Source of the DNA: Ifrita kowaldi
Lineage: Eukaryota; Chordata; Aves; Passeriformes; Cinclosomatidae
Assembly (NCBI GenBank): GCA_013398055.1
Contig: VZRS01000341.1
Span: 402,370 to 466,369, forward strand
Length of the DNA stretch: 64,000 nucleotides
Reading direction: 5' to 3'
Both the position numbers and the translations under genes were made by a program. Below the pieces are notes generated by a model, which searched no databases, was not told the origin of the DNA, and worked only from the letters and a program-made list of their open reading frames with translations. Within the stretch, counting starts at the first letter, position 1. Each line of letters starts with the position of its first letter. Shown in pieces: positions 38,232 to 51,000 of this stretch.

Positions 38232-38249
38232 TAAATAAATAAATAAATA
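38232..38249. repeat. (AAAT)n microsatellite
   Basis: About four and a half copies of AAAT, adjoining an 8-base T-run to the left. Confidence 0.85.
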
Positions 38250-38844
38250 CCTCATAGCTATTAGTAATTTTTGTATGTGGCTATTAATAGAGATTTTAGT
38301 GTATATTTTCCTAAAAACCCCGCCACCAACCTCCAGAGAAACAACTCCCCAACCCAGCTCAGTTAGATGTTGATGGGCTTGGGCTGAATGCAGTCTTTTA
38401 AACTGATCTAAGCAAACAGCATGCAGATTTACTGTACTATTTTTCTGGTACTGAGGTGAGGTACTGCTTTTTAATTAAACAGTGATTTGGGGGAGAATGG
38501 GTATTTCTAGGCCAGCTCAAACCACATAAATGTGAATATCTTGTGCATATGTAGGTATGTGTTATTTTCAGTTTGTGAACGGAAATGTTTCTAGCTCCAT
38601 AGCCTTGAACTGAAATGTTTCTGTTATGTTGGTATTTGTAGCTTTATAAACATTTGCTGAGAGCTTATGGGTCAGGATCAGAAGCTGGGGTCAGCAAGGG
38701 GATGCAAGCAGTAGGCAGAGGTTGAAGGGGAGGAGGTGGATGAAGCTTGCTGTAATAGCTGGAAGACTCCTAGCTGCAGTCTGAACTCATGGTGGGGATT
38801 TGGACCACCTCAGTGCCAGCTGGACTGTAATCTTCTGCAGCATT
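38250..38844. other. Unique noncoding sequence
   Basis: No gene or recognisable repeat before the CR1 coding fragment that begins near 38845. Confidence 0.5.
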
Positions 38845-39020
38845 CTTTTAGCCAAACTGGGGAGATGGGTGGACTGCAAGACGGGGGCAGGGGGAACTGG
38901 CTGGATCATCATATGCTAAGGAGAGTTGTTAAAGATTCTATTTCAAGTGGCATTCCTTTGGGGTGGATAGAGGGACCAGTGCTGATTAGCATCTTCATGA
39001 TTATAGAGATGATGGAGGCA
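38845..39020 (+). mobile_element. CR1 LINE, decayed ORF2 fragment
   Basis: AAACTGGGGAGATGGGTGGA, GAACTGGCTGGAT, AGTGGCATTCCTTTGGGGTG, GGGACCAGTGCTG and AGCATCTTCAT follow in the order seen in the 3' part of CR1 ORF2, which encodes the reverse transcriptase. In one plus frame the piece still reads SGIPLGWIEGPVLISIF, echoing the CR1 SGVPQGS-LGPVLFNIF motif. Further upstream the matching frame is disrupted, so this is a pseudogene remnant. Both ends are truncated, and the 3' UTR with its terminal repeat is absent. It is much older than the CR1 tails elsewhere in the window. Confidence 0.78.
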
Positions 39021-39624
39021 GGGTATGGTCTTTCCCTTTTGTACCAAAGATCCAGTTGCTTTAATTACCTTCTCAGCCTAGCTAATAGGTACAGAGAGGA
39101 TATTTTTTAGTTTGTTTGTTTGAGGTTGAGAAGTTGCTTAGGAGCTGGGAGAAAAGGGAGATTTGGAAGTGATGGTGATACGTATTCCTCTCAGACCCTT
39201 TTTACATCCTTGTAGTAATACAAATGAGCAGCAGACCTGACCCCAGGCTTTGCGACCCAGGAGGAGCAGGGTTCCATCTTCAGTATGGGAATATGTACAT
39301 TGACTTCTGGAGCAGTCACAGTGAGTACCTAATCAACTGCTATATTGAACTGCAGCTGATTCCAGCAGGAAATGCACCCCTGTCTGCATTTAGAAATGCT
39401 GAGCTAAATTTTGGAAATCTGGTCTGTTGCAACTGGAGGCAAACCCGTCAGCTTCGCTTTTCCTACATTTATATACCTTTCGTTGAAGCAGTTTGAAATG
39501 CAGGTATGTCATTAAGAGACTGACAAAGCACAAATGGCAATCTTCAGATTCAACTGATTAAAAGATTCAGAATCTGCCCACTGTATTAACAGTTTTCCCA
39601 ACAGCAGTCATTGTCTCTGTGGGG
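39021..39624. other. Unique noncoding sequence
   Basis: No gene recognised. A plus-strand open frame at 39224-39496 has no known domain. The segment ends at the left target-site duplication of the next LTR. Confidence 0.5.
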
Positions 39625-39630
39625 TACATA

Positions 39631-40260
39631 CGCCACGGCGATCGGGGCTAGCTGCCCCCAGACCCCTTCATCAGAGCCAGGCAGTCGGCCCAGGGTCCCG
39701 CCTGCAGTCACGAACTGTGCCGCTTCGGTCGGCAGCCGCCGCCGCTGGGGCGTCGTGCGAGCGGGCAGCACGCACGCTCTCCTCAGGGCAGAGAAGGTGG
39801 TGGTGAAAGCCCGAAGACCCCGGAGGTAAAGAAGGAGCGAGGAGAGATATCCTTCCTTGGACCACAGCAGGTTTTATTAACCGGATCCCGGCAGAAGAGA
39901 TATCCCCCAGAGAGGGCTCGGACAAAGGGTTTTAAGGGGAGGAAATCAGGGTGGAGTTCAGGACGAGAACCAAAGGGAAAGTAGGGACTGGGAGGAACCA
40001 GGGTACAATCAACCAACGGGGTGATAACAAGGGAGGAAACATTCAGCATGCACCTATGGGATGTCTAAACGCTGGGAAGGTTCTGGAAGAAGAGGTATGG
40101 CTAGTTGTTTTGGGGGGCTTGACGCTTACACTTGGGAACTGCCCAGAGATCCACCCTCCGATTCTGATTCATCAATCCAGGGGAGAGCCCTGTCAGGATT
40201 GACAAGAGGTGGTCTCTGGAGCGACCAGGGGGATGCTCTGCCAGAGCACACACCCCAACA
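39631..40260 (-). mobile_element. Solo LTR, endogenous retrovirus, about 630 bp
   Basis: The sense strand is minus: its 5' end is TGTTGGGGTGTGTGCTCTGG at the right edge (40260). TACATA flanks the block exactly at 39625-39630 and 40261-40266, a 6-bp target-site duplication. In sense order there is a CCTTAAAACCC TATA-like site (about 39928-39940), an AATAAA signal at 39873-39878, then a CpG-dense U5-like part (about 39640-39800). The left terminus lacks the usual CA ending, so a few terminal bases may be lost or changed. A 6-bp duplication is typical of betaretrovirus-like (ERVK) elements. No internal viral sequence is present. Confidence 0.75.
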
Positions 40261-40266
40261 TACATA

Positions 40267-43200
40267 GGCTGGGTTATGTTGTTGTTTTATTTCGGTTTTG
40301 ACCTGTGGTCACATTGTGGCAAGAGCATGGTTATCTGATAATTGCAAGTAATATCTCTTCTTGTCCTAAGTCCAGTTTTCTGGGGCAAGAAGATTGTTGG
40401 TGGTAGAGACAGGGTTTGTGAAAGGTGCCTGACAGTGGGTGCTGCCTAAGAGAGCCTGGGGTGGAGGGAAGGCTGTGCTCCTCAGGAGGATGGGGACAAA
40501 CACAGCATTTTATACAGGAGTGAGGAGTGAACAGCTGATTCCCAGCAGTGAATCTAGAAGTGAAGCAGAAGTGACTGGCAGATGCCTCTGTGTTTGGTGT
40601 GGTGTTGAGGTTTTGAACAGCCAAACTATAAAATGTAATGTTTGAAGGGAGCAGGAGCGGATTGATTTTTATTCCTTCAGAGTGTTTTCTTGGCTGCTGT
40701 TCCAAGACACTGGAGTTGTGTGGGTTCTTTAGGACTGTCTGGCCTGAATGAGCTTTGCTTACTGTAGGAATGATGACAGGAAAAGGATTTCAGGAAAGGT
40801 AGCTCTTAAATGAAGGTGCCTTGATGAAACATATGCAAGTGCTGTATTATGACCTGAGCTTCTAACATTTGTTTGAGACCCCAGAGAAATTTGGAAAAGT
40901 GCTCACATAGGTACTTCCACGTTTTATTTGAAGTCTGACTTCTCTATCAATGTGTTTCAATGTGGGCAGGCAGTCACTGAGGCAGAAGGGAGGAAGAAAA
41001 ATAGGTTCACTGCCTAACTGGTGATAGTAGCAAAATAGGAACCTTATTTTGTACATTCAGCTTTGGCCTGGGCTTGGCTTCTGCTTTTTTGACACAACTT
41101 TTCTGTGTCCAAAAGAACCTGCAGCAGTGCTTTCACATTAAAATCTCTGGTTTAGACAAAAAACAGTTTTCTTGCTTGGAAGTCAGAGTTTTGCTCCCTC
41201 TGGGGAAGCCTGTTATCTGGTTACAAGCTAGTACATGATGGAGGCATGCTGGATAGTGGTAGTACACTAAATGCTGCAGCTGTGATTGAACCACACCAAG
41301 CATCACCTGCTTTTAAGTTATTAATGAGTTTGAACTATTTATAAGCAAGGAACAGTGTGAAAAGAGAGGGCTTGTTTGTCTCTGGAAGAAAGTCCTCTTA
41401 AGGTCTAGGAGCATGCATTTAATGCAAAGTCTAGAAGGGCTGGCACCATGGGTCTGGCACTTAAGTGTCTGGGTAAGGCATCTGGCACCAGTGGAGCCCA
41501 GCATCCATCATCATATGAGCATCATTGGCTTCCTTCTCACTCCTCAGGAGGACACGCAGCCTTTAGCCATTTCATGGAATGTTAAAATGGCTCCAGGTGG
41601 TTTCCATGCTTAGGTGGTTGAGGCGTCCCTCACTGCCAGAAATATTGCTCTGCTCAGCTGACCCTGCTGCTGCCAAGTGGCCCTGAGTTACAGCGACTTG
41701 GGGAGCATCTCCAGAATGGCAGAGGGATAGGTCATGGTGCTTTGTATCTCACGGTCTGGAGGAACTGGGAAGGAGGCATTTTGTCCTCTCTATGTCAAGA
41801 ACTTGCTGCAAACTGCCTGATGACATTTGTTCAAGTGAAAAACTCACAGGTAATAGTATAGGTAGGTTTTGGTTTCCAAACAGGAAAATAAGAGGATGAA
41901 AAACAATGGTACGGATCAGATTTCAGGGGGGAATAGACTGCTGTTGGTGTTCTCAGATGTGGTTTTATCTCAAAGAAAAATGGATTTTCACTTCATCATT
42001 TTAAACCAATTTCATGCTTCAGCAGTTCTACCCACTCGTGTCATCGCAGCACCATGGGTTGCAAATGGAACCCATGCAACTTGCAGGAGGTGAAGCATTG
42101 CTGCAACACCCTTCCTGCGCTCAGCCCTTATATGGAGCTAGCAAGGCCAAGCAACATTTCTTTTTATGTCCACAAAATTGAGACCTTAAATTGGGCTGTT
42201 TAAAAGATTGCAACATCTTATAAATGATGTATTGGAGCAAAAATAGGGACTGCTTGTCTGACTTCAGGGATTTAACTGTGAGGCTGTGGCCTCTAGAGGC
42301 TAAGAATAAGCAAACAGCTTTCCATCAGTCCCTGCTCCAGCAGAGATGTGTTCCTGTGGTGACACATTTTTTGTAGCATCTTATGAACTCTTGTTTCACA
42401 CGGTGATTCCTCTAACTTTGGAAATGTAATTATAGTGCACCGTAAATTTTTTACTTTTGGCAAGATTGTTAGCGATGGCCATTTTGTTTGCAGAGATCAT
42501 TTTTATAGCTGTTTTTAAACTAATAACCTTAAATTGGTAATGGACATCTAGACTCAGTAATACTTGTGCCTAAAGTGCCACATGGATTTTTTTGCACGTG
42601 CATATTTAAATGCATGTTATATTAGATTTAACTTTAAGTAACCTCTGCTGCTGCAGTGGGGCCGTTTCTGGGATGTAATAGGCAGCCACAATTTGTTATC
42701 GTTGGCATTGCACGCCAGGGAAGCAGGTAATAGCTGCTCTAGCTGAAAGCACTGTGTCCAGTGTGCCTTAGCTTACAAGCTCAGATGGAGTCACAGATGG
42801 TGCTGCTGATCTGGCCATGGGTCTTACTGAAAACAGCGAATGCTGGGGATGGAGCCTTGTGCATCCTAAATAACCAGCAAAGTGGTCTTGATTCCTGTCT
42901 GTGGTGTTTGCAGCAAAACATGATGGGTTTTCTTTGGTGTATAATTTAATGTCTAAATCTTCGAGTTGCTTTCCATCTGTTTTCAAGGTGTTAATGGGAT
43001 AGTCCCCATGCTCGCTTTGCCGTAAACAGGAGAATTGCTAAATGGGATCAGATCCATGCTAGTTCAGAGGAATGTGCAGATAGACCATAACCTAGACCTA
43101 GGAAGACAGGTTACTTGCAAGATCTGAAACCAGAGTCTTTGTTCCAGTGAATATTGGATTTTGTGGCAAGCCCAGAGATCCTGGTGATGTCTGGAGATGG

Positions 43201-46200
43201 CAGATCCCTCTCTCAGACCTGTGGACATCCATTGCCTCCCCTCTGCCTGCAGCCTTGAGTTCTGTTACAACCTTACATCCTTACATGCTGGGAGGAGAAA
43301 TTAATAATTTTTTTTTCTTACTATTTAATAAAAGTAGGTTGCAATTTCAGGGCTGTAGTTGCTTCTAGCTGACCTCATTGCTGCCATCACTTGAGGTGCT
43401 GCAGACTGAGTTGGATGCCTGTGAATATACGCTGGGTCTCCTCTTCCAATCTGCTCTCTTTGCCAGGGGGAAGGTGGTAGAAGAAGGGAATCTCTGCACT
43501 AGAGAGTGGGGGCTCCAGTTTTAGTTTCTCTTTTGATGAATTCAGTGTGTGCAGCCCCTTCTCCTTTCCTGGTTGTGATGGGGAAGGACTTCCTCCTCTT
43601 CAAGGCTATCTGAGATTCATAAGGAACCCAGTGTTCAGGAGACTGTGCCTTTGGGGTGACATGGTGCAAGGGGCAGTACTTTGGTGATGGTGCATATGTT
43701 TTTCTTGAAACAAAGACTTTCCTTGCATAAGCAGTGCTGTGCTTGCCCTGTTGCTTCGTTAGACCCTAGCAGGTGACTGTGCTCTGTCATTTGGTAATTG
43801 TCTAAATGCAGTGGTGTTGACTGGGTGATCATTTTTCTTCTGTTCTCTTGATTTATGCTTGTGAACCTTCTACTGTCTTGGTTTTTTCTTGTTTTTGGCT
43901 TAGTCTTTTTTTTGGTTAATGATATTATCCTTTTGTTCTCAGTCTATTTTAAGGCTTAAATTGTTCAATGTGCCATGACAGGAATTTCACAGAGTGTCAC
44001 AGAAGGCCACTGTTTTCTTGACTCCCTTAGTCCAGATAGAGAGCAGGATCTTTCATTTCCCTCTGCAATCATCCTGGCCCCACACACTTGGAATGAAGGT
44101 CTCCTGCCTGGTGAGGCAGGTGAGCAGAGTCTTTCAAAGCAAAGGTCCACCATGCAGTTTGCAGAGAGTCACACAGATGGTACAGAGGATCTTGGAATAA
44201 ATGGGAATTATGGACTAAATAGGTTTATAAGAATTAGAAAACCATAATGAATATCCAAATAGCTTTGTAATGTGGTGTTGCCATAGAAACAGAGTTTGTG
44301 CAGCACCTCATCATCAGAATTGTGCCATTACTGTCTCCCACTTCACTCAGTTGTAGAGCTGTTTTAAGCAGCCGAGAGCTCTTGGCTTGAAGTATCATGG
44401 GGGTTTTCCAAGCAAGTTAGCAAAGAGAACGCCCAGCTGGCCTGAAGTCAGCATGGAGCGCAGGGGAACCCTTGGGTGCTTTTGCTTCGGGGGAACACGG
44501 GTGCAGTGTGGCAAGGGCTGGGACCCCCCTGGTCTTGCTGGTCCAGCCTTAGCTGTACCAGGTGGGCTTGGTCATGGCTCCTTCGGTCCACGGGACTGCT
44601 GTCTGCAAGGAACACAGTTTCCTCCTTTGTCATACTAAGCTCAGAGCCTGTGGCTTGGAGCATTAATGGCTGTGGTCGTTATCAGTATGTGCAAATGAGG
44701 CTGGGCATTTTCTCTGTGCAAATGGACCCATGGAGAGATGCCACATTTTATTTTACAGACAGTGTTCAACCATGGTTTTCCCACACCCACTCTTTCTTCC
44801 CTGCCTCCAGTCAGGCTCGGGGTGAGTGATGGATGAAGGAGGCAGCATGCAACTCTGTGACAAAGTGGGGTATAAGCATTCTGTGAAACGTGCTCCAAGT
44901 GCAATATTCAGTCTCCCAAAATAAACTGCGAAGTAAGCCCATTCAGGGGCAGGCAGCAACAGCGAACATCTGAGGAAAATACAAAAGCTGCCCAGAGAGT
45001 CCCTATGGCTGCGCTCTGTGGAGGGCCTCAGGGCACCACAGGAGCAGTGCCGAGCACCCAGGGGGTCTTTTTCTTAACGAAAAACACAGCAACCCCCCTT
45101 GTGCTACTGAGACTTAATTAAACAGCAGCATGTGGTTCTTGTGCTTCTTGGTGATAACCGAATGCCAGATGATGGGATGTAGCAGAACTTTCCTCATGTA
45201 AGTGCTAGTACTGTGCTGTGAAAATGAGACTAGCATTAGAAACAGTCCTCCTGATTAATACTGGAAGTTGAGTGCTCTGGGTTCTTATGTATGAAATTAA
45301 ACATTGTGTGTCTGATGTAAAATGCTTGCAAGACAGGTAATTAATAACATTAGAAACTAATTAACTGGAAGTCCTGTGTATCTGATGATGACTACGTGAG
45401 CAGACTTGATTTGCAAATCACTCTGGATGTTGTGGAGAGGACTGGGGCTTTTATTCTCTCAGAGCCTCCTGCTCGCCAGGTGGGGAGGGGTCAAGCCCAA
45501 GCAAGGGCTTGGTGCCGTTCTAGGCTTGTTGCAACCTTTCATCTTCCTCACCTGGAAACACAGGGATGAGCGAATTAGCAAACAAGTTCATGCTTCCATG
45601 TTTTCCAGTCCCCGTGACAAGGATCCAGTGGGAACTGGTGGTTGACACCTGGGAGGAGGATGTAGCAAGGCTGGGAGTGGGTCTGCATTAATGAGATGGT
45701 GCCTGCCTTGGCCCGTTGCTCCCCTGTGCCGAGGTCACACCGAGTGACGTCTGCCAGGGCCACAGAGAGGCAGAGCTGCACTTCAAGCCTAATTAGCAGC
45801 AAAACATCTTCCAGCACAGGAATGCTTTGGCTTCTCCTGTAGTAATATGTATTTGAACCCTGATGGTGTGCACTAGCCAAGCTCTCACTCAGGACCGGAC
45901 TCAACACCTGAACTCAATTGTTATTCAAATAGAGTTCAGGCCACCTCAACCTAAAGTGCTCGTTAACCTCCTGCAAACAGCTGTAGCTGCAGGGCGGGCA
46001 CAAGCCCTATAAATCTAGCCCTGGGAGGAGCCAAGGTTGGGGTGGTTGTTCCTGGTTGCTGTGTGTTGCTGGAGCTCTGCTCTGAGAAATCATAATCCAA
46101 GACTCAGAAGACTGCGAGCTCTGGCACATTCTCCCACATTCCTGCTTCCATTCATCGGTAGTGGCACAAGGGTGGATGGGTGGGAAAGGGCTCAGTGACG

Positions 46201-48000
46201 CCTTGTGGTCCCCATAATCCATTCCTGGAGAGCTGCTGCCTTGTTCCTTCATTGGATTTGGCATTGGTCAGCTCAGGATGGATTTTGGAGGGGAAAAACC
46301 CCAGAGGTTAGCAACTCTGTGCTCTTGCTGTCCTGTGCTCCAGCTCCCTTCCTAGTTGACAACATCATCTTCAGTCTTGGATGTGGGGTTTTGGAGATGC
46401 TGTGGTGGGTGGTAGGGATGTGCAGGGGAGAGTGTAGCATGCCCAATCTGTAGGATATGGGCACCTGGCTGCAGAGGAGAGATTGAGTTGTTCCCTACCA
46501 TCCCTGGCTGCAGGTCCTTTTGTGTGGAGCAAAGGTGTTTCAGGTGTAGGTGCTGCTTTTAATGCAAACTCCCTCAATATGAGCACTTGGAAACCCTGAT
46601 GGAAAAGGGCAAGAGACCTCAAACCAGCAAGGCCATGGGGAAAAGTCAAAAGGGGAAAAATGTAAGAGTGAGCTGTGCGTCTGCTTTTGCCTGGTTTAGA
46701 ATGTTCTCACAGCCATGCGGGCTACTGCAGGCTGCTCCATGCACTGCCAGTGCAAAGTGGCAACTTGAAGGTGCCAAGAGGGAGTGAGACTCTTTGGAGC
46801 TTTTTTTTTGCCTTTCTAACAGATAGTAAACAGGGCTTTCTTCTCATTATTACTAAATCAAAACTCTCTTGATTCCTTCTGTGAAAATCCAGTGTGACAT
46901 AAAATGTTTTATTTATGCTTTTAACCCGGGCTCGCTGCAAAAATGCTGGTTTCGTAAATAAATGAAATTAAATTCATTGCCAAGCCAGAGGCTTTAAAAA
47001 CAGTCCAGCTCTCCCTGGCGTCTCCTGGTTGATGGGAGGCTCAGTCGTGCTGGCTGATCCCAGCAGTTATGGGGCTGCCTGTGAGCTGCCTTGGGCATCG
47101 CTGGTGTGGGAACAGGATCCAGCTCTATGTGCAGTGTCAGGACCAAAAGTGCTGTCATGTCCTTGTCTGTCCCCTGCCACTGCACTTCCTCCAGGAGCTC
47201 AGAAGCTACCAAAGTGCTAAAACACCTTTCCCTTCCAAAGAGTATTCCCTGTCTGCTCCAGAAGAAGGAAGCAAAATGCGGAAGATTTTGAGAATAAAAC
47301 ACTAGTCAGCAATGTGTCTCTGCCCACTTTGCAGCTGCATTCTGCAAAGGACATGCCAAAAGAAGGAAAGCAGTCACTGATGCTGTGTGCTGCTGCTCTG
47401 CTCTTGGGCTGCCTGGGGAAGTTGACCCCACCATGGGCTTGGTGAGCAGGAATGTCCAGAGTTACTGGGACCTGTTCAGACCCTGCAGCTGACCCTATAC
47501 AGGGGTGGTCGTGCAGGGCACTGGAGATGAAGGCAGCGTGGCACTGCTCATCAGCACAGCATTAATTGCAGTTGTTTAATGTGGTGATTAGTGTTGTTTG
47601 TTCAGATGTCTAACGTAGCAATTAGCCCCATCAGGGTGTTCAGTGATAGGTTACAAGTACTTTCTTTCTGCTAAGGAGTACTCAGCATCTCCAGCCTCCC
47701 GGTGTTCCCATGTAATGTAGTGCTCCTACACATCATCTCAGAAATAGTACAAGGCAAAGTGGCCTGCTGGTACAGGGATGCTGCTGGGTTGCCATCCAAT
47801 CAGAACCCAAATTGTCACTGGTGCTTTCTTCAGCTCAGCTCCTGAAGTATGTGGTGTTCTCCTTCTGGCAGGGACCTGCATGGCTTGACCTGCGTTGCTC
47901 CATCTAATGCTTTGGTTGAACCTCTCTTAACAGGAATGAGTTTTGAACCAGAGAAATGGCCCCTGGCTAAAACCCACTGTGATGTGCTAGATGTCCTTAG
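40267..48000. other. Unique noncoding sequence
   Basis: About 7.7 kb without a recognisable gene. Open frames stay under about 120 codons and none has a known domain. The stretch 42400-42720 is AT-rich and repeat-free, with GTGCATATTTAAATGCATG, a POU-type palindromic motif, at about 42598-42616. It is a candidate regulatory element. No CR1, LTR or tandem repeat was found. Confidence 0.5.
42400..42720. promoter_or_regulatory. Possible conserved noncoding element
   Basis: AT-rich and free of long open frames, with a near-symmetric GCATATTTAAATGC core and a CACGTG E-box just upstream. Enhancer function is inferred from motif content only. Confidence 0.17.
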
Positions 48001-51000
48001 CTGCTACAAAACCACCACCGATAAGTTACCTGGGATCATGTCCCTTGTTTAAGACCGTGGGATAGGAGACAAAATACATCCCCTGGTGCTGAAAGAGAAA
48101 GCTATTGATTTTTATTCCACTGGGTGAGATTGGTTTCTGCATTTTGATGGATGACAGGTTGAAGTGTAACATAATCCCCAAGCTGTGGGGGTTTGGTGTT
48201 CTCTGGGACCAGTGCCATCTTATTCCCAAAGCTATCAGGACTGTCAGGCTGCTGCTATTGCTCCACAGTGCTGACCTACTCTGGTGAGGGGAGAGGGAGG
48301 CATCCAACAGCAGCTTTGCAATGGAGTGTTTAATTAGCAGAACACTTAGACGTGAGCGTCAGATTAAAAATCTGGGGCCAAGAAGTACTGTGGCTCTCAG
48401 GGGAGGGGAAAATGCACTAGATTTAAGGAAATAGGCTGTAGAGTGTCAGCAGCTTTCTCTGGGGATTTGCTTGCCCCTCCATCCAAGGCCTGACGGGGGA
48501 GGCTCTGCCTCCCGCAGGGAATGCTGGCCTGCCCCAATTCCCTGCTCAGGTCTGCTCCAGGATTCAGCTCATGGCATTTTCTACTCTTCATCCTCCAGGT
48601 CACAGAAGTGCATGAGGAACACTAGGAACATGGTGCTCTCTGTAAGTTGGAGGCAGTTACACAAGCAATTTGGGGAGAAATGAGTTGTTCCTGGTACCTC
48701 AGGGGTTCTAGGCTGTAGCCCAGTGCTGAGCAGCCATGTGACTGCACTCCACTCCTCAGGTGGGCTGAGGACATGGAGCCCTGGGGGGCCCAGGGAAGAG
48801 GTTCTGGGTAGGCAAGTCCCTGCAGCGGTATTTTTGATGGGGCTTCTACCACATGGCTGATGAACATATTTACTTGGGGAGGTTTCTGGAGGAAAAAGAA
48901 CCAGAGAATTGGTTCCAAGCCAGGTGAACTCTGGTGAGAACAGTTTCCCACAGTTCTTCATAATTTAAAAACAGTTTCTTTAGACAAAGTTGCTTTTAAG
49001 ACTTCCTGATTTTATCAGGAAAGTAAGCTGACTTTTTCCTGGTTTTAAAACTAAAACTGGAAGAAGAAAAATAGCTGCTGGCAGTAAGTGTGTGTCATGG
49101 GAAAGTAAAGCATAGAGGTGCAAGAGATGAAGCTGCAGTAGGTGTGTGCCAGGCACCCTGACACTTCCAGCTCCTGCCTTGTTGGGGAGGGATGCTGGAC
49201 CACTGGTATCCAACCCAGGTAAAGGGTTGCTACCTCCTTACCTCTGAAAAAACTGTTCTTTGAGAAGGGCAAAGCTGTTGACAAACCCATCAGGGAAGAC
49301 ACCAGTGCTGAGAAATGCTGTCTTTTGACTGGGAGTTCACAGAGCAAGATCAGCTGTGTGTTGGTTGCTGCTTCATGCCCAGAGGCGGGGAGCTTCAAAG
49401 TGAATTATAGAAGTATTGCAGGACCGTACCAGGAGGGTGGCTGCTGGAAGGAGCCTTCTTCCACTCTCTCCGTGGCAGCCCTTCAGGCAAGAGCGGAGCT
49501 GGCTGTAGGAGAAGCACTAATTCAGCCCTGGGACAGCAATGCCGTGGCCAGTAACAACAGCTTGGCTGGACATGGTTGAGTGGAAATGCTGAAGCGTAAG
49601 ATAACAGGGGAAAACATTGCACTGAAGATGCATTCTCACTGTGGTGTCAGGCTGTGTCTCCCTGGGGGCTTCCCTGGCCTTCCCTCCCATTCCCACACGT
49701 GTACCCGCACGTGTGCCTATCCATCAATGTTGTGTGCTTTCTTGTTACTCCAGGGCTTCTCCTTGGATACTCCTGTCTGCCCTGGACTGAGGATGGAGCA
49801 GGGCTGCTGGCAGTGATCAGGACTCTGCTGTGGCACTGATGAAGGCCAGCCCCAGGGCACCTGGCACAGGGAGCAGTGCTGGGGGTGGCTGCATCCTGCT
49901 CAGCACAGAGGTCCTGTGGCAGATCCCACTGCTCAGGGTCGGAAGCCCTCTCTGCTGAGGAGCTCTCCACGGGCATTATGCTCCCACAGGGATGCAGAAC
50001 CTGTCAATGCCTGACTTGGTGCACCAAAGTCTGTCTTTGCCTCTCTTTTGGCTATTGAAAGTTTCATCTTTTTTCCCAGCACTACTCTTTTGCTAAAGGA
50101 GTCTGCTGTATAACATCTTGGTGTTTCCCCCACTGGTGGGAGAAGTCTTCAGAGAGCATCTGGAGCAGAGGGTCTAGGTGGTCCTTTGCCCTGGGCTGTT
50201 CCTGAAATGTTTGTGGCACCAAAGGGTAGGGCTGTCCTGCAGAACCAGGAGCAACAGGCGTCTGAGGGAAGAGAACTGCAGCAAGACCATATCCACTGTG
50301 ATTCCTTGTGCACCATGATAAGCTGTCTTGATTTCTTTGTGAATTATTTAAAATGCAAGAATTGCAAACTGAAGTCTGTCTGGCTGGTTTTGTTGTGTGC
50401 ACAGGCTCGATTAGAGCAGGAAGCTTCATTACAATGAGCTTAGAAGTCTTAAAAGACTTGGATGTATTTTCCCCTTCATTGATAAGCAATATTGATTTCA
50501 GCAGTGGTTCCCTGCTGCGCCTGGCCACAGGAGTGTGGTACTCCTGCAGACCCAGAATTGTGCATTAGGACAAAACTGTGCACTTAGTGTTGAGCAAACT
50601 AGGTTTTTCTCTTGCAGGCTGTCAATTCACTTGTGGGAGAGGGTTCACAAGATGTTTAAAGGGGAGATGCGTATTTTTCTGTGCCTGGTAAGACCATCAG
50701 AGCTGCTGCATCATATTGCTGCCCCTCATGCTGGCTGCCAGAGTGGTGGTCATCTCAATGCAGAGAAAAGCAGGTTATCTCAAACCCACCCAATTCCTGT
50801 AGAGAGCTCTTCCCATGTAAAAGGAATGTTTTCCTGCTGTCTCTGTGCTGAAAATGATGCTTTAGGTAACATGCTGCTTCCGATGAAATCTTTCTTCTTT
50901 TTAAAGCATAACATTTTATCACATATTGTGGTGCTGCAGAAAAAAAAATAAAAAGCTTTCCTCCTTTTTACTGGCCAACTAAATGCAAGATTTTGCTGGT

